Source of the DNA: Glandiceps talaboti
Lineage: Eukaryota; Hemichordata; Enteropneusta; Spengelidae
DNA: 64,000 bases
Assembly: GCF_964340395.1 (NCBI RefSeq)
Contig: NC_135555.1
Coordinates: 25,261,725-25,325,724 of the forward strand
Reading direction: 5' to 3'
This document shows, in pieces, positions 44,401 to 58,800 of the stretch (position 1 is its first letter; the number at the start of each line of letters is the position of its first letter). A program made the position numbers and the translations under genes. The notes beneath the pieces are model-generated. The model searched no databases. It was not told the DNA's origin and saw only the letters and a list, made by a program, of their open reading frames with translations.

Positions 44401-47400
44401 CTAGGTTATATACAATGTCTTATATTAACTATTAGCCTAGGGTATATACAATGTCTTATATTAACTATTAGCCTAGGGTATATACAATGTCTTACATTAA
44501 CTATTAGCCTAGGATATATACAGTTTCTTATATTAACTATTAGCCTAGGGTATATACAATGTCTTATATTAACTATTAGCCTAGGGTATATACAATGTCT
44601 TATATTAACTATTAGCCTAGGATATATACAATGTCTTATATTAACTATTAGCCTAGGGTATATACAATGTCTTATATTACCTATTAGCCTAGGGTATATA
44701 CAATGTCTTATATTAACTATTAGCCTAGGGTATATACAATGTCTTATATTAACTATTAGGCCTAGGTTATATATAATGTCTTATATTAACTATTAGCCTA
44801 GGGTATATACAATGTCTTATATTAACTATTAGGCCTAGGTTATATATAATGTCTTATATTAACTATTAGCCTAGGATATATACAATGTCTTATATTAACT
44901 ATTAGCCTAGGATATATACAATGTCTTATATTAACTATTAGCCTAGGGTATATGCAATGTCTTATATTTAAGCAATAAACCACCCCCTGGGGATGGTATA
45001 CCAAGAGGTTTTGACCAGTGAACGAAATATATGCACAAGCGATAGCGAGTGCATATATTGAGTTCACTGGTCAAAACCGAGTGGTATACCTTCCCCAGGG
45101 GGTGGTTTATCGCTATTATATTATACCAGTATATTGAAAATATCGGAAACAAGATAAGAACTAACGTTTTCTCGTTTCATATGCGCCCCTGTGGCTAATT
45201 TGCATAACAATAACGCTGCTTTCAAGACAGCTGATCTTGGCCTCAACGTGAACGTCGTGCAGCGACTGGATTTATTTTACCTGCGAATCGTTTCTAGGGA
45301 TAATCTGTACATTGATCGGCTCATTAAAAGTGCACAGTGATGAATAAACAACCTGTTTGACTCAAGGTATAAACTTGAAGTGGTTTATTGAATACAGCAT
45401 GCTTCGATCGTTCCCGGCCGAATTCGCGACTCGGTGAAGTGATAGACAGGTTGATATTTACAATGTATTTATATTACTGGAAGTTACGTCAGTAGATTTT
45501 CGGGTTTGAGGATTTCCCTCTCGGATTGATGACTGATACTCTAGGACAGGATCCCAGACAAATTTCTATATAGATTAATGGTAAGTCGGCCAGTGTAACC
45601 TCTTTCCCTTGCTTCATTTTTATGACAGGACAGGACAGCTCACCTCACCAATGTTTCCACTCCAGCCGCGCCGAGGCATGGACCGATCTCGTGCATGCCT
45701 ATAGCGCCTTGACCTTAGTACATGTAGTAGGCGATGATTTGAACAAATACGCGATGACTGGGTTGCTTTCGAAATTTCCTTCATAATTTCTCATAAAATA
45801 TTGTCTCATTGAGAGAAAATCCTCCTCTGACAATTCGAAGAGTTCACTATCAGTATCACGGCGGACTACAACTCAACGCTCGTAGACGAACAAAATTTGG
45901 ACGCGTGCCAGCAGTGCATTATCGTACCAGCAGTGCATTATCACTCGTTTTAGACGCGCTAGTTTGATGTCTAGACCAATCAGATCCCTCGATTTCCACC
46001 ATCAATATACTGGTATAATATAATAACTATTAGCCTATGGTATATACAATGTCTTATATTAACTATTAGCCTAGGATATATACAATGTCTTACATTAACT
46101 ATTAGGCCTAGGGTATATACAATGTCTTATATTAACTATTAGCCTAGGATATATACAATGTCTTATATTAACTATTAGCCTAGGATATATACAATGTCTT
46201 ATATTAACTATTAGCCTAGGATATATACAATGTCTTATATTAACTATTAGCCTAGGGTATATACAATGTCTTATATTAACTATTAGCCTAGGGTATATAC
46301 AATGTCTTATATTAACTATTAGCCTAGGGTATATGCAATGTCTTACATTAACTATTAGCCTAGGGTATATACAATGTCTTATATTAACTATTAGCCTAGG
46401 GTATATACAATGTCTTATATTAACTATTAGCCTAGGGTATATACAATGTCTTATATTAACTATTAGCCTAGGGTATATACAATGTCTTATATTAACTATT
46501 AGCCTAGGGTATATACAATGTCTTATATTAACTATTAGCCTACGGTATATACAATGTCTTATATTAACTATTAGCCTAGGGTATATACAATGTCTTATAT
46601 TAACTATTAGCCTAGGTTATATACAATGTCTTATATTAACTATCAACATTTTAGTAAGTACACAAATAAGAAATAGTGATTAAAAATTATGAGAAGTGTT
46701 AATGGAATACTGATTACTGTACTGAAATGGATCAGCATCTTCATTTATTTAGTTATTTATTGATCTATTGTATTTATTTATTTATTTATTTAGTTATTTA
46801 TTGTATTTATTTATTTGTTTGTTTGTTTGTTTATTTATTGATTATTTTGACTTTGTAGATCTGGATGTTAACTGGAGACAAGCTAGAAACAGCAACGTGC
46901 ATAGCAAAGAGTTCAAAGCTGGTGTCAAGAGCACAAGATATCCATGTTTTCAGAACCATACTAAACAGATCTGATGCCCATTTAGAATTAAATGCTTTCA
47001 GGAGGAAGAGTGATTGTGCCTTAGTTATTAAAGGGGATGATATGGATGTAAGTATAAAAGTATGCATGCCATATCAAGTTACTTTGTTTTATTTTCACTG
47101 TAGGAAGTGTCCATTGAAATTGCCACATTATAAAGTTAGGTGTATGATTCACAGTGGGCTTGTATCAGTGAATTTGACCATGATCTTTATGGTCAAAGTT
47201 TTATTAAAGTTTTCACCAAACTCAAAGACATACTCCCAACCATTGTGCAAAGTGTTTTTACTCTCCAACGGGCACCACACGGAGGGAACTTATACTTTTG
47301 GTTCCGTCTGTCCATCCATCCATCCATGCAAGCTCACCCTCATATCTCTGGCATGCACCAACTGATTTCAAGCAAACCTGTCACAAAAGTAACATGCTAT

Positions 47401-50397
47401 GTGAGACAAATACGCGTCACTTTATTCTGTGACAGAATCAAATATGGCTGAATAGCAGCCATTTTTGTTTGTTAAATTTCCCAATAGGCCTAGTAACTTT
47501 AAATGTATAATATGAAGTGATGCCATTCAAGTGCCTACATCCATATTATCAAATATGAAGTGACGCCATTCAAGTGCCTACATCCATATTATCAAATATG
47601 AAGTGACGCCATTAAGTGCCTACATCCATATTATCAACTATGTAGTGACGCCATTCAAGTGCCTACATCCATATTATCAAATATGAAGTGATGCCATTCA
47701 AGTGCCTACATCCATATTATCAAATATGAAGTGATGCCATTCAAGTGCCTACATCCATATTATCAACTATGTAGTGACGCCATTCAAGTGCCTACATCCA
47801 TATTATCAACTATGTAGTGACACCATTCAAGTGCCTACATCCATATTATCAAATATGAAGTGACACCATTCAAGTGCCTACATCCATATTATCAAATATG
47901 AAGTGATGCCATTCAAGTGCCTACATCCATATTATCAACTACTAGTATGTAGTGACACCATTCAAGTGCCTACATCCATATTATCAAATATGTAGTGACG
48001 CCATTAAGTGCCTACATCCATATTATCAAATATGAAGTGACGCCATTAAGTGCCTACATCCATATTATCAACTATGTAGTGACACCATACAAGTGCCTAC
48101 ATCCATATTATCAACTATGTAGTGACACCATTCAAGTGCCTACATCCATATTATCAACTATGTAGTGACACCATTCAAGTGCCTACATCCATATTATCAA
48201 CTATGTAGTGACACATTCAAGTGCCTACATCCATATTATCAACTATGTAGTGACACCATTCAAGTGCCTACATCCATATTATCAACTATGTAGTGACACC
48301 ATTCAAGTGCCTACATCCATATTATCAAATATGTAGTGACACCATTCAAGTGCCTACATCCATATTATCAAATATGTAGTGACACCATTCAAGTGCCTAC
48401 ATCCATATTATCAACTATGTAGTGACACCATACAAGTGCCTACATCCATATTATCAACTATGTAGTGACACCATTCAAGTGCCTACATCCATATTATCAA
48501 CTATGTAGTGACACATTCAAGTGCCTACATCCATATTATCAACTATGTAGTGACACCATTCAAGTGCCTACATCCATATTATCAACTATGTAGTGACACC
48601 ATTCAAGTGCCTACATCCATATTATCAAATATGTAGTGACACCATTCAAGTGCCTACATCCATATTATCAAATATGTGCTTTTTAGCTAAATTTGGATTA
48701 TCTTCATAGTATTTTGAATCATACATTTCAAGTGATAATATTTTAATCGTGACTTGGGTTTGACTATGTGACGCATATGCGTATCACTTAATTTTGTGAC
48801 CTTGACCTGTATAGCAAAATGACAGCCATATTTAACTCCCCCCCCCCCCTGCGCCTATCACAGTCTGACACAGACACATTGTAGTAGTTACATATTCCTA
48901 AGTTCTTTTAAATGTTGCTTACAAGTAATATTGAAGAAAGGAAGTATAAACAAAGTATTATTTTTGGTGCTCACATAATTTCTTCTGAATGGAAGCCATA
49001 GTAAAAAATCTCTATATTACTGCATAACTCAAAAGCTGCAATACATAAACTCAAGTGTCTAACCCCATATAATCACTTGCAAACTTTCTAGTAGGAGTGA
49101 CCGTTCACCTTTACCTTGACCTAAAGGGTAGACTATCAAAATTAATCTATTACTTACATTTTACAGACACTTTGTAGCAATTATGTGTGGATAATGTCTT
49201 TTAAATCAGGTCTATAGGTAATATAGAACCAGATAAACATACACATGAACTACTTTTGGTGCTCATAACACTTTGTACTCAATGGCAGCCATATTTGTAG
49301 TGAACAATCATGATTTACCAATAATGTTGATACATAGAGACAATATTCAAGTGTCTACCCCCATATTGCCAGGTTTAAAACTTTCTTTTGAGACATTGAC
49401 CTTTGACCTGGACCTGTATCACCTTCATTTACTGAAATTCAGCAATTCCCTGCATTAACACAGACACTTTGTAGTATTTATTTGTTGCTACTAATTTCTT
49501 TTAAATGCATGTCTCCATTCAGTAACATTTGAGGGGGGGGGGGGGGGGCTATGTCTTGAAGCCTTGTTATATCTTTACCTTTGACTTATAATCTAATCAA
49601 GATCAAATAGTAAATTGGTCAATAAACTACGTAGTTTTGTATCTAGAGAAACCATTCAAATTTTGACGATATCTTTGCCATATAACACACCAGTTGGAAA
49701 TTATGTCATTGACTGAAGGCTTGTTTTCAAATACACAAATATAGATTTGACGGTCTATAAATAACCTACCCCAAATGGTTTCCAAATCTTGCCATAAACA
49801 TTTCCAGAATTCAGTCAAACTGGATAATAAGCCCAAGTGACTGTACTTTAAAATACTACTCTGTGTATGTACTAGTATGCATTGTATCTTGTGTGTGGTT
49901 GATAATGCATCTAAACTCATCTTTGATTATCATCTTCTAATTTCTGTCCCAATTCAGATGATTTTACAGTTCTATGAGCATGAATTTATGGAGCTAGCAT
50001 GTCAGTGTCCTGCTGTTGTGTGTTGTCGATGTTCACCCACACAGAAAGCTGACATTGTTCAACTGATTAAAACACACACAAGGAAAAGAACTGCTGCTAT
50101 AGGTGAGTGTTATCAAGGGTACAATAAAATATCACTTTTCTACATTAGACTTAAAGATGCAACTGGGAACATTTTAAGCACAAACTGAACCAATAAGGTT
50201 CAGTAGTGCTATACATATGTCATGGGGTCTATCTGTCTGTCTTTGTGTGTGTGTGTATGTGTGTGTGTGTGTCTGTGTGTCTGTGTGTCCGTGTGTGTGT
50301 GTGTGTGTGTGTCTGTGTGTCCGTGTCTGTGTGTGTCTGTGTGTCCGTGTGTGTGTGTGTCCGTGTGTGTGTGTGTGTCTGTGTCTGTGTCTGTGTG

Positions 50398-50456
<59 letters not shown>

Positions 50457-52525
50457 ATGACTTAAACTCAAAAAACACCAGACTTATTACCTTGGTATTT
50501 GGTAGAGACATTTCTATTGGTGTCTAGGTGGAAAATTGTTCAAATGAAAATGATCACATCAGAAGTACCGGTATGTGTTTGGGGTAAAAATGTGATTTTT
50601 TGGGTCAGAGCAGTTTGGTCTCAAATTTGGTGGACACATTCTTAGGAATATGTAGATTAATAATTGTTCATGACATGATGATCTTATCCGTGGTATGTAA
50701 ATTAGGTCGAAAAGTGTGTCTTTTTGGTCAAAAATCTATAATTCCAAAACTACAGAGTAGATTGTGCTGAAATTTAATGGTGATAGCATGGTTAACTTTC
50801 CAGTCATGGTGATAGCATGGTTAACTTTCCTGTCATGGTGTTAGTATGGTTAACTTTCCTGTCATGGTGTTAGCATGGTTAACTTTCCTGTCATGGTGTT
50901 AGCATGGTTAACTTTCCTGTCATGGTGTTAGCATGGTTAACTTTCCTGTCATGGTGATAGCATGATTAGCTTTCCAGTCATGGTGATAGCATGTCTAATT
51001 TTCCTGTCATAGTGATAGTATGGTTAACTTTCCAGTCATGGTGATAGCATGGTTAGCTTTCCTGGCTGGTATCAACATGGCACTTGATTTAAAAATGGAG
51101 TGTTTGCAAAAGATTTCAACCCTGCTATTATACTGCAAAATGATAAAGTTGACTAGTGACATAATTCGCCATTATTGGATTTTGGATGAAATAAAATGCC
51201 CTAGTTGTAATATCTCCTATCTCAAGTTTTGTTTTAGATGAAGGTGTCTTGACCTAACAAAAGTATTTTACTACATGAGCTTATGTGATATTCTAAGATG
51301 GCCTCTCATGGAAGCAAAACACTGATAAAAACAAATACCAAAAATTTAGGCTGTTTCTGACACTGAGGGCTGAAAGTTCATGGAAGAGTACAACAATTAA
51401 TCTGATTTCATCTGTATGTTTTGTCTAGGTGATGGTGGTAATGATGTTAGTATGATTCAAGCAGCTGATGCAGGTATTGGTATTGTTGGCAAGGTGAGGA
51501 AATTTGATCAAAAATATCCTTAGAATTCTTACTTTTCCTAGAATTCTTAGATACTATTCCTAGAATTCTTAGATACTATTCCTAGAATTCTTAGATACCT
51601 ATGGCCTAGCATTCTTAGATACTATTCCTAGAATTCTTAGATACTATTCCTAGAATTCTTAGATACTATTCCTAGAATTCTTAGACACTATGGCCTAGAA
51701 CTCTTAGATACTATGGCCTAGCATTCTTAGATACTATTCCTAGAATTCTTAGACAATATTCCTAGAATTTTTAGAGACTATTCCTAGAATTCTTAATATA
51801 CTTTTCTCTAATAGTTTTCTTTGTCTCACATGGCTTCTTATATCCACATGACAACAAATAAGTCACACTTGCTGCAGCTTTGTAAATTCCACAATTCAAA
51901 CATGTTATAAATCTGTTTTACATTTACAGGAAGGAAAACAAGCTGCATTGGCAGCAGATTTCTCAATTACTCAATTCAAACATGTTGGCAGACTACTTAT
52001 GGTTCATGGCAGGAACAGTTACAAGCGTTCAGCAGCTTTAAGCCACTTTGTCATGCACAGAGGATTGATTATTTCCGTTGTACAGGCAGTCTTCTCATCT
52101 GTCTTCTACTTATCTTCCATTGCATTGTATCAGGGTTTTCTGACTGTAGGGTAAGTGTATAATTTGTATCAGGGTTTTCTGACTGTAGGGTAAGTGTATA
52201 ATTTGTATCAGGGTTTTCTGACTGTAGGGTAAGTGTATAATTTGTATCAGGGTTTTCTGACTGTAGGGTAAGTGTATAATTTGTATCAGGGTTTTCTGAC
52301 TGTAGGGTAAGTGTATAATTTGTATCAGGGTTTTCTGACTGTAGGGTAAGTGTATAATTTGTATCAGGGTTTTCTGACTGTCTTAGGGTAAGTGTATAAT
52401 TTGTATCAGGGTTTTCTGACTGTCTTAGGGTAAGTGTATAATTTGTATCAGGGTTTTCAGATTGAACGTGGATTTATTAGCACAACTAACTTAGGTTCAG
52501 TTTAGCTACAGTCCTGGTGAATGTA

Positions 52526-52568
<43 letters not shown>

Positions 52569-52784
52569 TGTGTGTCTGTGTGTGTCTGTGTGTGTCTGTG
52601 TGTGTCTGTGTCTGTGTCTGTGTCTGTGTGTATCTGTGTGTGTCTGTGTATGTGTGTCTGTGTCTGTGTCTGTGTATCTGTGTGTGTCTGTGTCTGTGTG
52701 TATCTGTGTGTGTGTGTGTGTCTGTATGTGTGTGTCTGTGTCTGTGTATATCTGTGTGTGTGTGTATCTGTGTGTGTGTGTGTA

Positions 52785-52864
<80 letters not shown>

Positions 52865-55800
52865 CAACTGAGATTATCCTTTTTGCTGAATGACACCTTC
52901 TGTATTATTTTCCTGTAATAAATCACCCCATTTGGATAATAAACCACCCCATTGGGATAATAAAACCACCCCATTGGGATAATAAACCACCCCATTGGGA
53001 TAATAAAACCACCCCATTGGGATAATAAACCACCCCATTGGGATAATAAAACCACCCCATTGGGATAATAAACCACCCCATTGGGATAATAAAACCACCC
53101 CATTGGGGTTAATAAACCCACCCCATTGGGGTTAATAAACCCACCCCATTGGATAATAAACCACCCCATTGGGATAATAAAACCACCCCATTGGGGTTAA
53201 TAAACCACCCCATTGAATAATAAACCAACTCATTGGGGATAATAAACCACCCTATTCGATAATAAACCAACTCATTGGGGATAATAAACCACCCCATAGG
53301 AAAATAAACCAACTCATTAGGGATAATAAACCACCCCATTGGATAATAAACCTCCCAATTTGGATAATAAATCAACCCAATTGGATAATAAACCACCCCA
53401 TTTAATAATAAATCACCCCATTGGGATAATAAACCACCTTATTGGGATAATAAACCACCCCATTGAATAATAAATCACCCAATTGGATAATAAACCACCC
53501 CATTGGATACTAAACCACCCCATTTGGATAATAAACCACCCCATTGGGATAATAAACCACTCCATTGGGGATAATAAACCACCCAATTGGGATAATAAAC
53601 CACCCCATTGGATAATAAACCACCCCATTGGGATAATAAACCACCCCATTGGGATAATAAATCACCCCATTTGGGTAATAAACCACCCCATTGGGATAAT
53701 AAACCACTCCATTGGGGATAATAAACCACCCCATTTGGATAATAAATCACCCCATTTGGGTAATAAACCACCCCATTGGGATAATAAACCACCCCATTGG
53801 GATAATAAATCACCCTATTTGGATAATAAATCACCCCATTGGGATAATAAACCACCCCATTGGGATAATAAACCACCCCATTGGATAATAAACCACCCCA
53901 TTGGGATAATAAACCACCCCATTGGATAATAAATCACCCCATTTGGATAATAAATCACCCCATTGGGATAATAAACCACCCCATTGGGATAATAAACCAC
54001 CCCATTGGATAATAAATCACCCCATTGGATAATAAATCACCCCATTGGGATAATAAACCACCCCATTGGGATAATAAACCACCCCATTGGATAATAAACC
54101 ACCCCATTGGGATAATAAATCACCCCATTGGATAATAAATCACCCCATTGGGATAATAAATCACCCCATTGGGATAATAAATCACCCCATTGGGATAATA
54201 AACCACCCCATTGGGATAATAAACCACCCAATTGGGATAATAAACCACCCCATTGGGATAATAAATCACCCCATTGGGATAATAATCCACCCCATTGGGA
54301 TAATAAACCACCCCATTGGGATGGTATACTCTAAGGTTTGATAAGTTGTCTCCCGATACACGTTTGTATTTGCTACAATACTAGTCGAGTTAAAGAGATA
54401 ACACAGATAAATAATATATCATGTGTTCGTGTGTATATAATGTTTTGTTGTTTTTTCTTCTGATCCAAATTCAGGTATGCTACTGTATATACAATGTTTC
54501 CTGTATTTTCACTGGTGTTAGATGAAGATGTAAGTGCTGAAACAGCCATGCTTTACCCAGAACTGTATAAGGACTTATGTAAGGTATGTAATCTATGCAC
54601 TAACTCTATACTCTGTGTCTGTGCAGAAATTTTGTTCCACTGATATCTCAAAAAGTACTGAAGCAAATGTTCTGAAATTTACTATATGTGGCATTGTCAG
54701 GCTGTAACATAGTGCTGATTAGTTTTTGGTGGGAGTGGCTTGCATAATTAATGATTTATAGAAATGGGGCTATATATGCATAATAGCTGCTCCAAATTCA
54801 ACGAAACTTGCTACATCTATGGATCATACAAAGATAACTAACTGTAAAGCGCCGCTGAACTCTACTTCGTATTGGATATTGGCGCTCTATAAATGTATTG
54901 ATTGATTGATTGATTGATTGATATAAAAGCGCTAAAAGACAATAACTTGTGTCAAAGGGCTAATTTGCATAATTAATTAATGTGTGTAACTCAGGTTATG
55001 CATCCAGAATGGCTTTATCAAATTTGATGAATCTTGTCACAGATATTGATCATACAGAGATATGATAGTTCTTACAGAAATTAAGTGTCGTCAATTAATT
55101 ACTCATTTGCATAATTAATGAACTTTGGTAATTAGGGCCTATACCATGAAAGACTGCCACATTTGATGAAACTTGCAACAGATATTGATTGTACAGAAAT
55201 ATTATAGTTCTTAATGAAATTTAGACGTGTCAATTACTTGCTCATTTGCATAATTAATGAACTTTGTCAATTAGGGCCTATACCAAGAAAGACTGCACCA
55301 AATATGATGAAACTTGCCACAGATTTTAATCATACAGAGATATGAAAGTTCCTAATGAAATTTAATGGTATCAATTAATTGCTCATTTGCATAATTAATG
55401 AACTTTGGCAATTAGGGCCTATTCCCAGAAAGACTGCACCAAATTTGATGAAACTTGCTAAAGATATAGCCAGGACTGAATTCAAGTGAATTTGCTACAG
55501 ATATTGATTACACAAAGGTATGACAGTACAGAAAGACATTTCAAAGTCTCAGTAAGCACATTTTTAACAACATTTCTCCTCATACAGGAGCATTTTCTCT
55601 AGTTCTTATATTGGGTGCACTCTTATGAAAATTCCTACAAGGTGGGTGATCCAAATATGGTGTATTCAAAATTGCATGCACACAATTCAAGAACAATGTT
55701 CAGTTATAAAAAATATGAAAGTTGTTCTAAACAGTATTATATCATTTTATTTATAGGGTAGAGAATTGTCATTCAAGATGTTTTTCCTGTGGATTGTGAT

Positions 55801-58800
55801 TAGCATATACCAAGGAAGTATATTAATGTATGGTGCACTGCTACTCTTTGAAGAAGAATTTATCCACATTGTAGCCATTTCATTCACATCTCTTATATTA
55901 ACGGAGTTATTGATGGTTGCCTTGACGATACGTACCTGGCATTGGATGATGATTGCTGCAGAATTTCTTAGTCTTGTTATCTATATTTCATCACTTTTTA
56001 TCTTCAAAGATTACTTTGGTGAGTATTATATATCCAAACTTGGAAGCTTTACACATATACTAGTCACCATTCAAGTGCATTCATACAGCCTTTGAGATGG
56101 GCTTAAAATGCACACATTGACCTTTCATCTTTGGGTTCAAATAATAATTTCCAAAATTAAATTCGAAGCTTTTTTATCCATATTCCATGTAAGTGTCTCT
56201 GTAAGTACTGTGTCTCTGACTCCATGTAAGTGTCTCTGTAAGTACTGTGTGTTTGACTCCATGTAAGTGTCTCTGTAAGAACTGTGTGTCTGACTCCATG
56301 TAAGTGTTTCTGTAAGCACTGTGACTCATGTAAGTGTCTCTGTAAGTACTGTGTGTCTGACTCCATGTAAGTGTTTCTGTAAGAACTGTGTCTCTGACTC
56401 CATGTAAGTGTCTCTGTAAGAACTGTGTCTCTGACTCCATGTAAGTGTCTCTGTAAGAACTGTGTCTCTGACTCCATGTAAGTGTCTCTGTAAGTACTGT
56501 GTCTCTGACTCCATGTAAGTGTCTCTGTAAGAACTGTGTGTCTGACTCCATGTAAGTGTCTCTGTAAGTAATGTGTGTCTGACTCCATGTAAGTGTCTTT
56601 GTAAGAACTGTGACTCCATGTAAGTGTCTCTGTAAGTTGTGTCTCTGACTCCCTGTAAATGTCTCTGTAAGCACTGTGACTCCATGTAAGTGTCTCTGTA
56701 AGTACTGTGTCTCTGACTCCATGTAAGTGTCTCTGTAAGAACTGTGACTCCATGTAAGTGTCTCTGTAAGTTGTGTCTCTGACTCCCTGTAAATGTCTCT
56801 GTAAGCACTGTGACTCCATGTAAGTGTCTCTGTAAGTACTGTGTCTCTGACTCCATGTAAGTGTCTCTGTAAGAACTGTGTGTCCGACTCCATGTAAGTG
56901 TCTCTGTAAGTACTGTGTCTCTGACTCCATGTAAGTGTCTCTGTAAGAACTGTGTGTCCGACTCCATGTAAGTGTTTCTGTAAGCACTGTGACTCCATGT
57001 AAGTGTCTCTGTAAGTACTGTGTCTCTGACTCCATGTAAGTGTTTCTGTAAGCACTGTGACTCCATGTAAATGTCTCTGTAAGCACTGTGTCTCTGACTC
57101 CATGTAAGTGTTTCTGTAAGCACTGTGACTCCATGTAAGTGTCTCTGTAAGAACTGTGTCTCTGACTCCATGTAAGTGTTTCTGTAAGCACTGTGACTCC
57201 ATGTAAATGTCTCTGTAAGCACTGTGACTCCATGTAAGTGTCTCTGTAAGTACTGTGTGTCTGACTCCATGTAAGTGTTTCTGTAAGTACTGTGTGTCTG
57301 ACTCCATGTAAGTGTTTCTGTAAGAACTGTGTCTCTGACTCCATGTAAGTATCTCTGTAAGTACTGTGTGTCTGACTCCATGTAAGTGTTTCTGTAAGTA
57401 CTGTGTGTCTGACTCCATGTAAGTATCTCTGTAAGTACTGTGTGTCTGACTCCATGTAAGTGTCTCTGTAAGTACTGTGTGTCTGACTCCATGTAAGTGT
57501 CTCTGTAAGCACTGTGACTCCATGTAAGTGTCTCTGTAAGTACTGTGACTCCATGTAAGTGTCTGTGTAAGTTGTGTCTCTGACTCCATGTAAGTGTCTC
57601 TGTAAGTACTGTGTCTCTGACTCCATGTAAGTGTCTCTGTAAGTACTGTGTCTCTGACTCCATGTAAGTGTCTCTGTAAGAACTGTGTGTCTGACTCCAT
57701 GTAAGTGTTTCTGTAAGTACTGTGTGTCTGACTCCATGTAAGTGTTTCTGTAAGAACTGTGTCTCTGACTCCATGTAAGTGTTTCTGTAAGTACTGTGTC
57801 TCTGACTCCATGTAAGTGTTTCTGTAAGTACTGTGTCTCTGACTCCATGTAAGTGTCTGTGTAAGTACTGTGTCTCTGACTCCATGTAAGTGTCTCTGTA
57901 AGAACTGTGTGTCTGACTCCATGTAAGTGTCTCTGTAAGTACTGTGACTCCATGTAAGTGTCTGTGTAAGTACTGTGACTCCATGTAAGTGTCTCTGTAA
58001 GTACTGTGACTCCATGTAAGTGTCTGTGTAAGTACTGTGTCTCTGACTCCATGTAAGTGTCTGTGTAAGTACTGTGACTCCATGTAAGTGTCTCTGTAAG
58101 TACTGTGACTCCATGTAAGTGTCTGTGTAAGTACTGTGACTCCATGTAAGTGTCTCTGTAAGTACTGTGACTCCATGTAAGTGTCTGTGTAAGTACTGTG
58201 ACTCCATGTAAGTGTCTCTGTAAGTACTGTGACTCCATGTAAGTGTCTCTGTAAGAACTGTGTGTCTGACTCCATGTAAGTATCTCTGTAAGTACTGTGA
58301 CTCCATGTAAGTGTCTGTGTAAGTACTGTGACTCCATGTAAGTGTCTCTGTAAGAACTGTGTCTCTGACTCCATGTAAGTGTCTCTGTAAGTACTGTGAC
58401 TCCATGTAAGTGTCTGTGTAAGTACTGTGACTCCATGTAAGTGTCTCTGTAAGAACTGTGTCTCTGACTCCATGTAAGTATCTCTGTAAGTACTGTGACT
58501 CCATGTAAGTGTCTGTGTAAGTACTGTGTGTCCGACTCCATGTAAGTGTCTCTGTAAGTACTGTGACTCCATGTAAGTGTCTCTGTAAGAACTGTGTGTC
58601 TGACTCCATGTAAGTGTCTCTGTAAGTACTGTGACTCCATGTAAGTGTCTGTGTAAGTACTGTGACTCCATGTAAGTGTTTCTGTAAGTACTGTGTGTCT
58701 GACTCCATGTAAGTACATGTATCTCTGTAAGTACTGTGTCTCTGACTCCATGTAAGTGTTTCTGTAAGCACTGTGACTCCATGTAAGTGTCTCTGTAAGT

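Noticed and set aside
39000-46645. CRISPR array or other direct-repeat/spacer system
   Set aside because: Units are contiguous with no unique spacers, in an animal gene intron.
52486-54341. Frames in the (GT)n and 20-21-bp arrays
   Set aside because: Low-complexity and palindromic composition give open frames on both strands.
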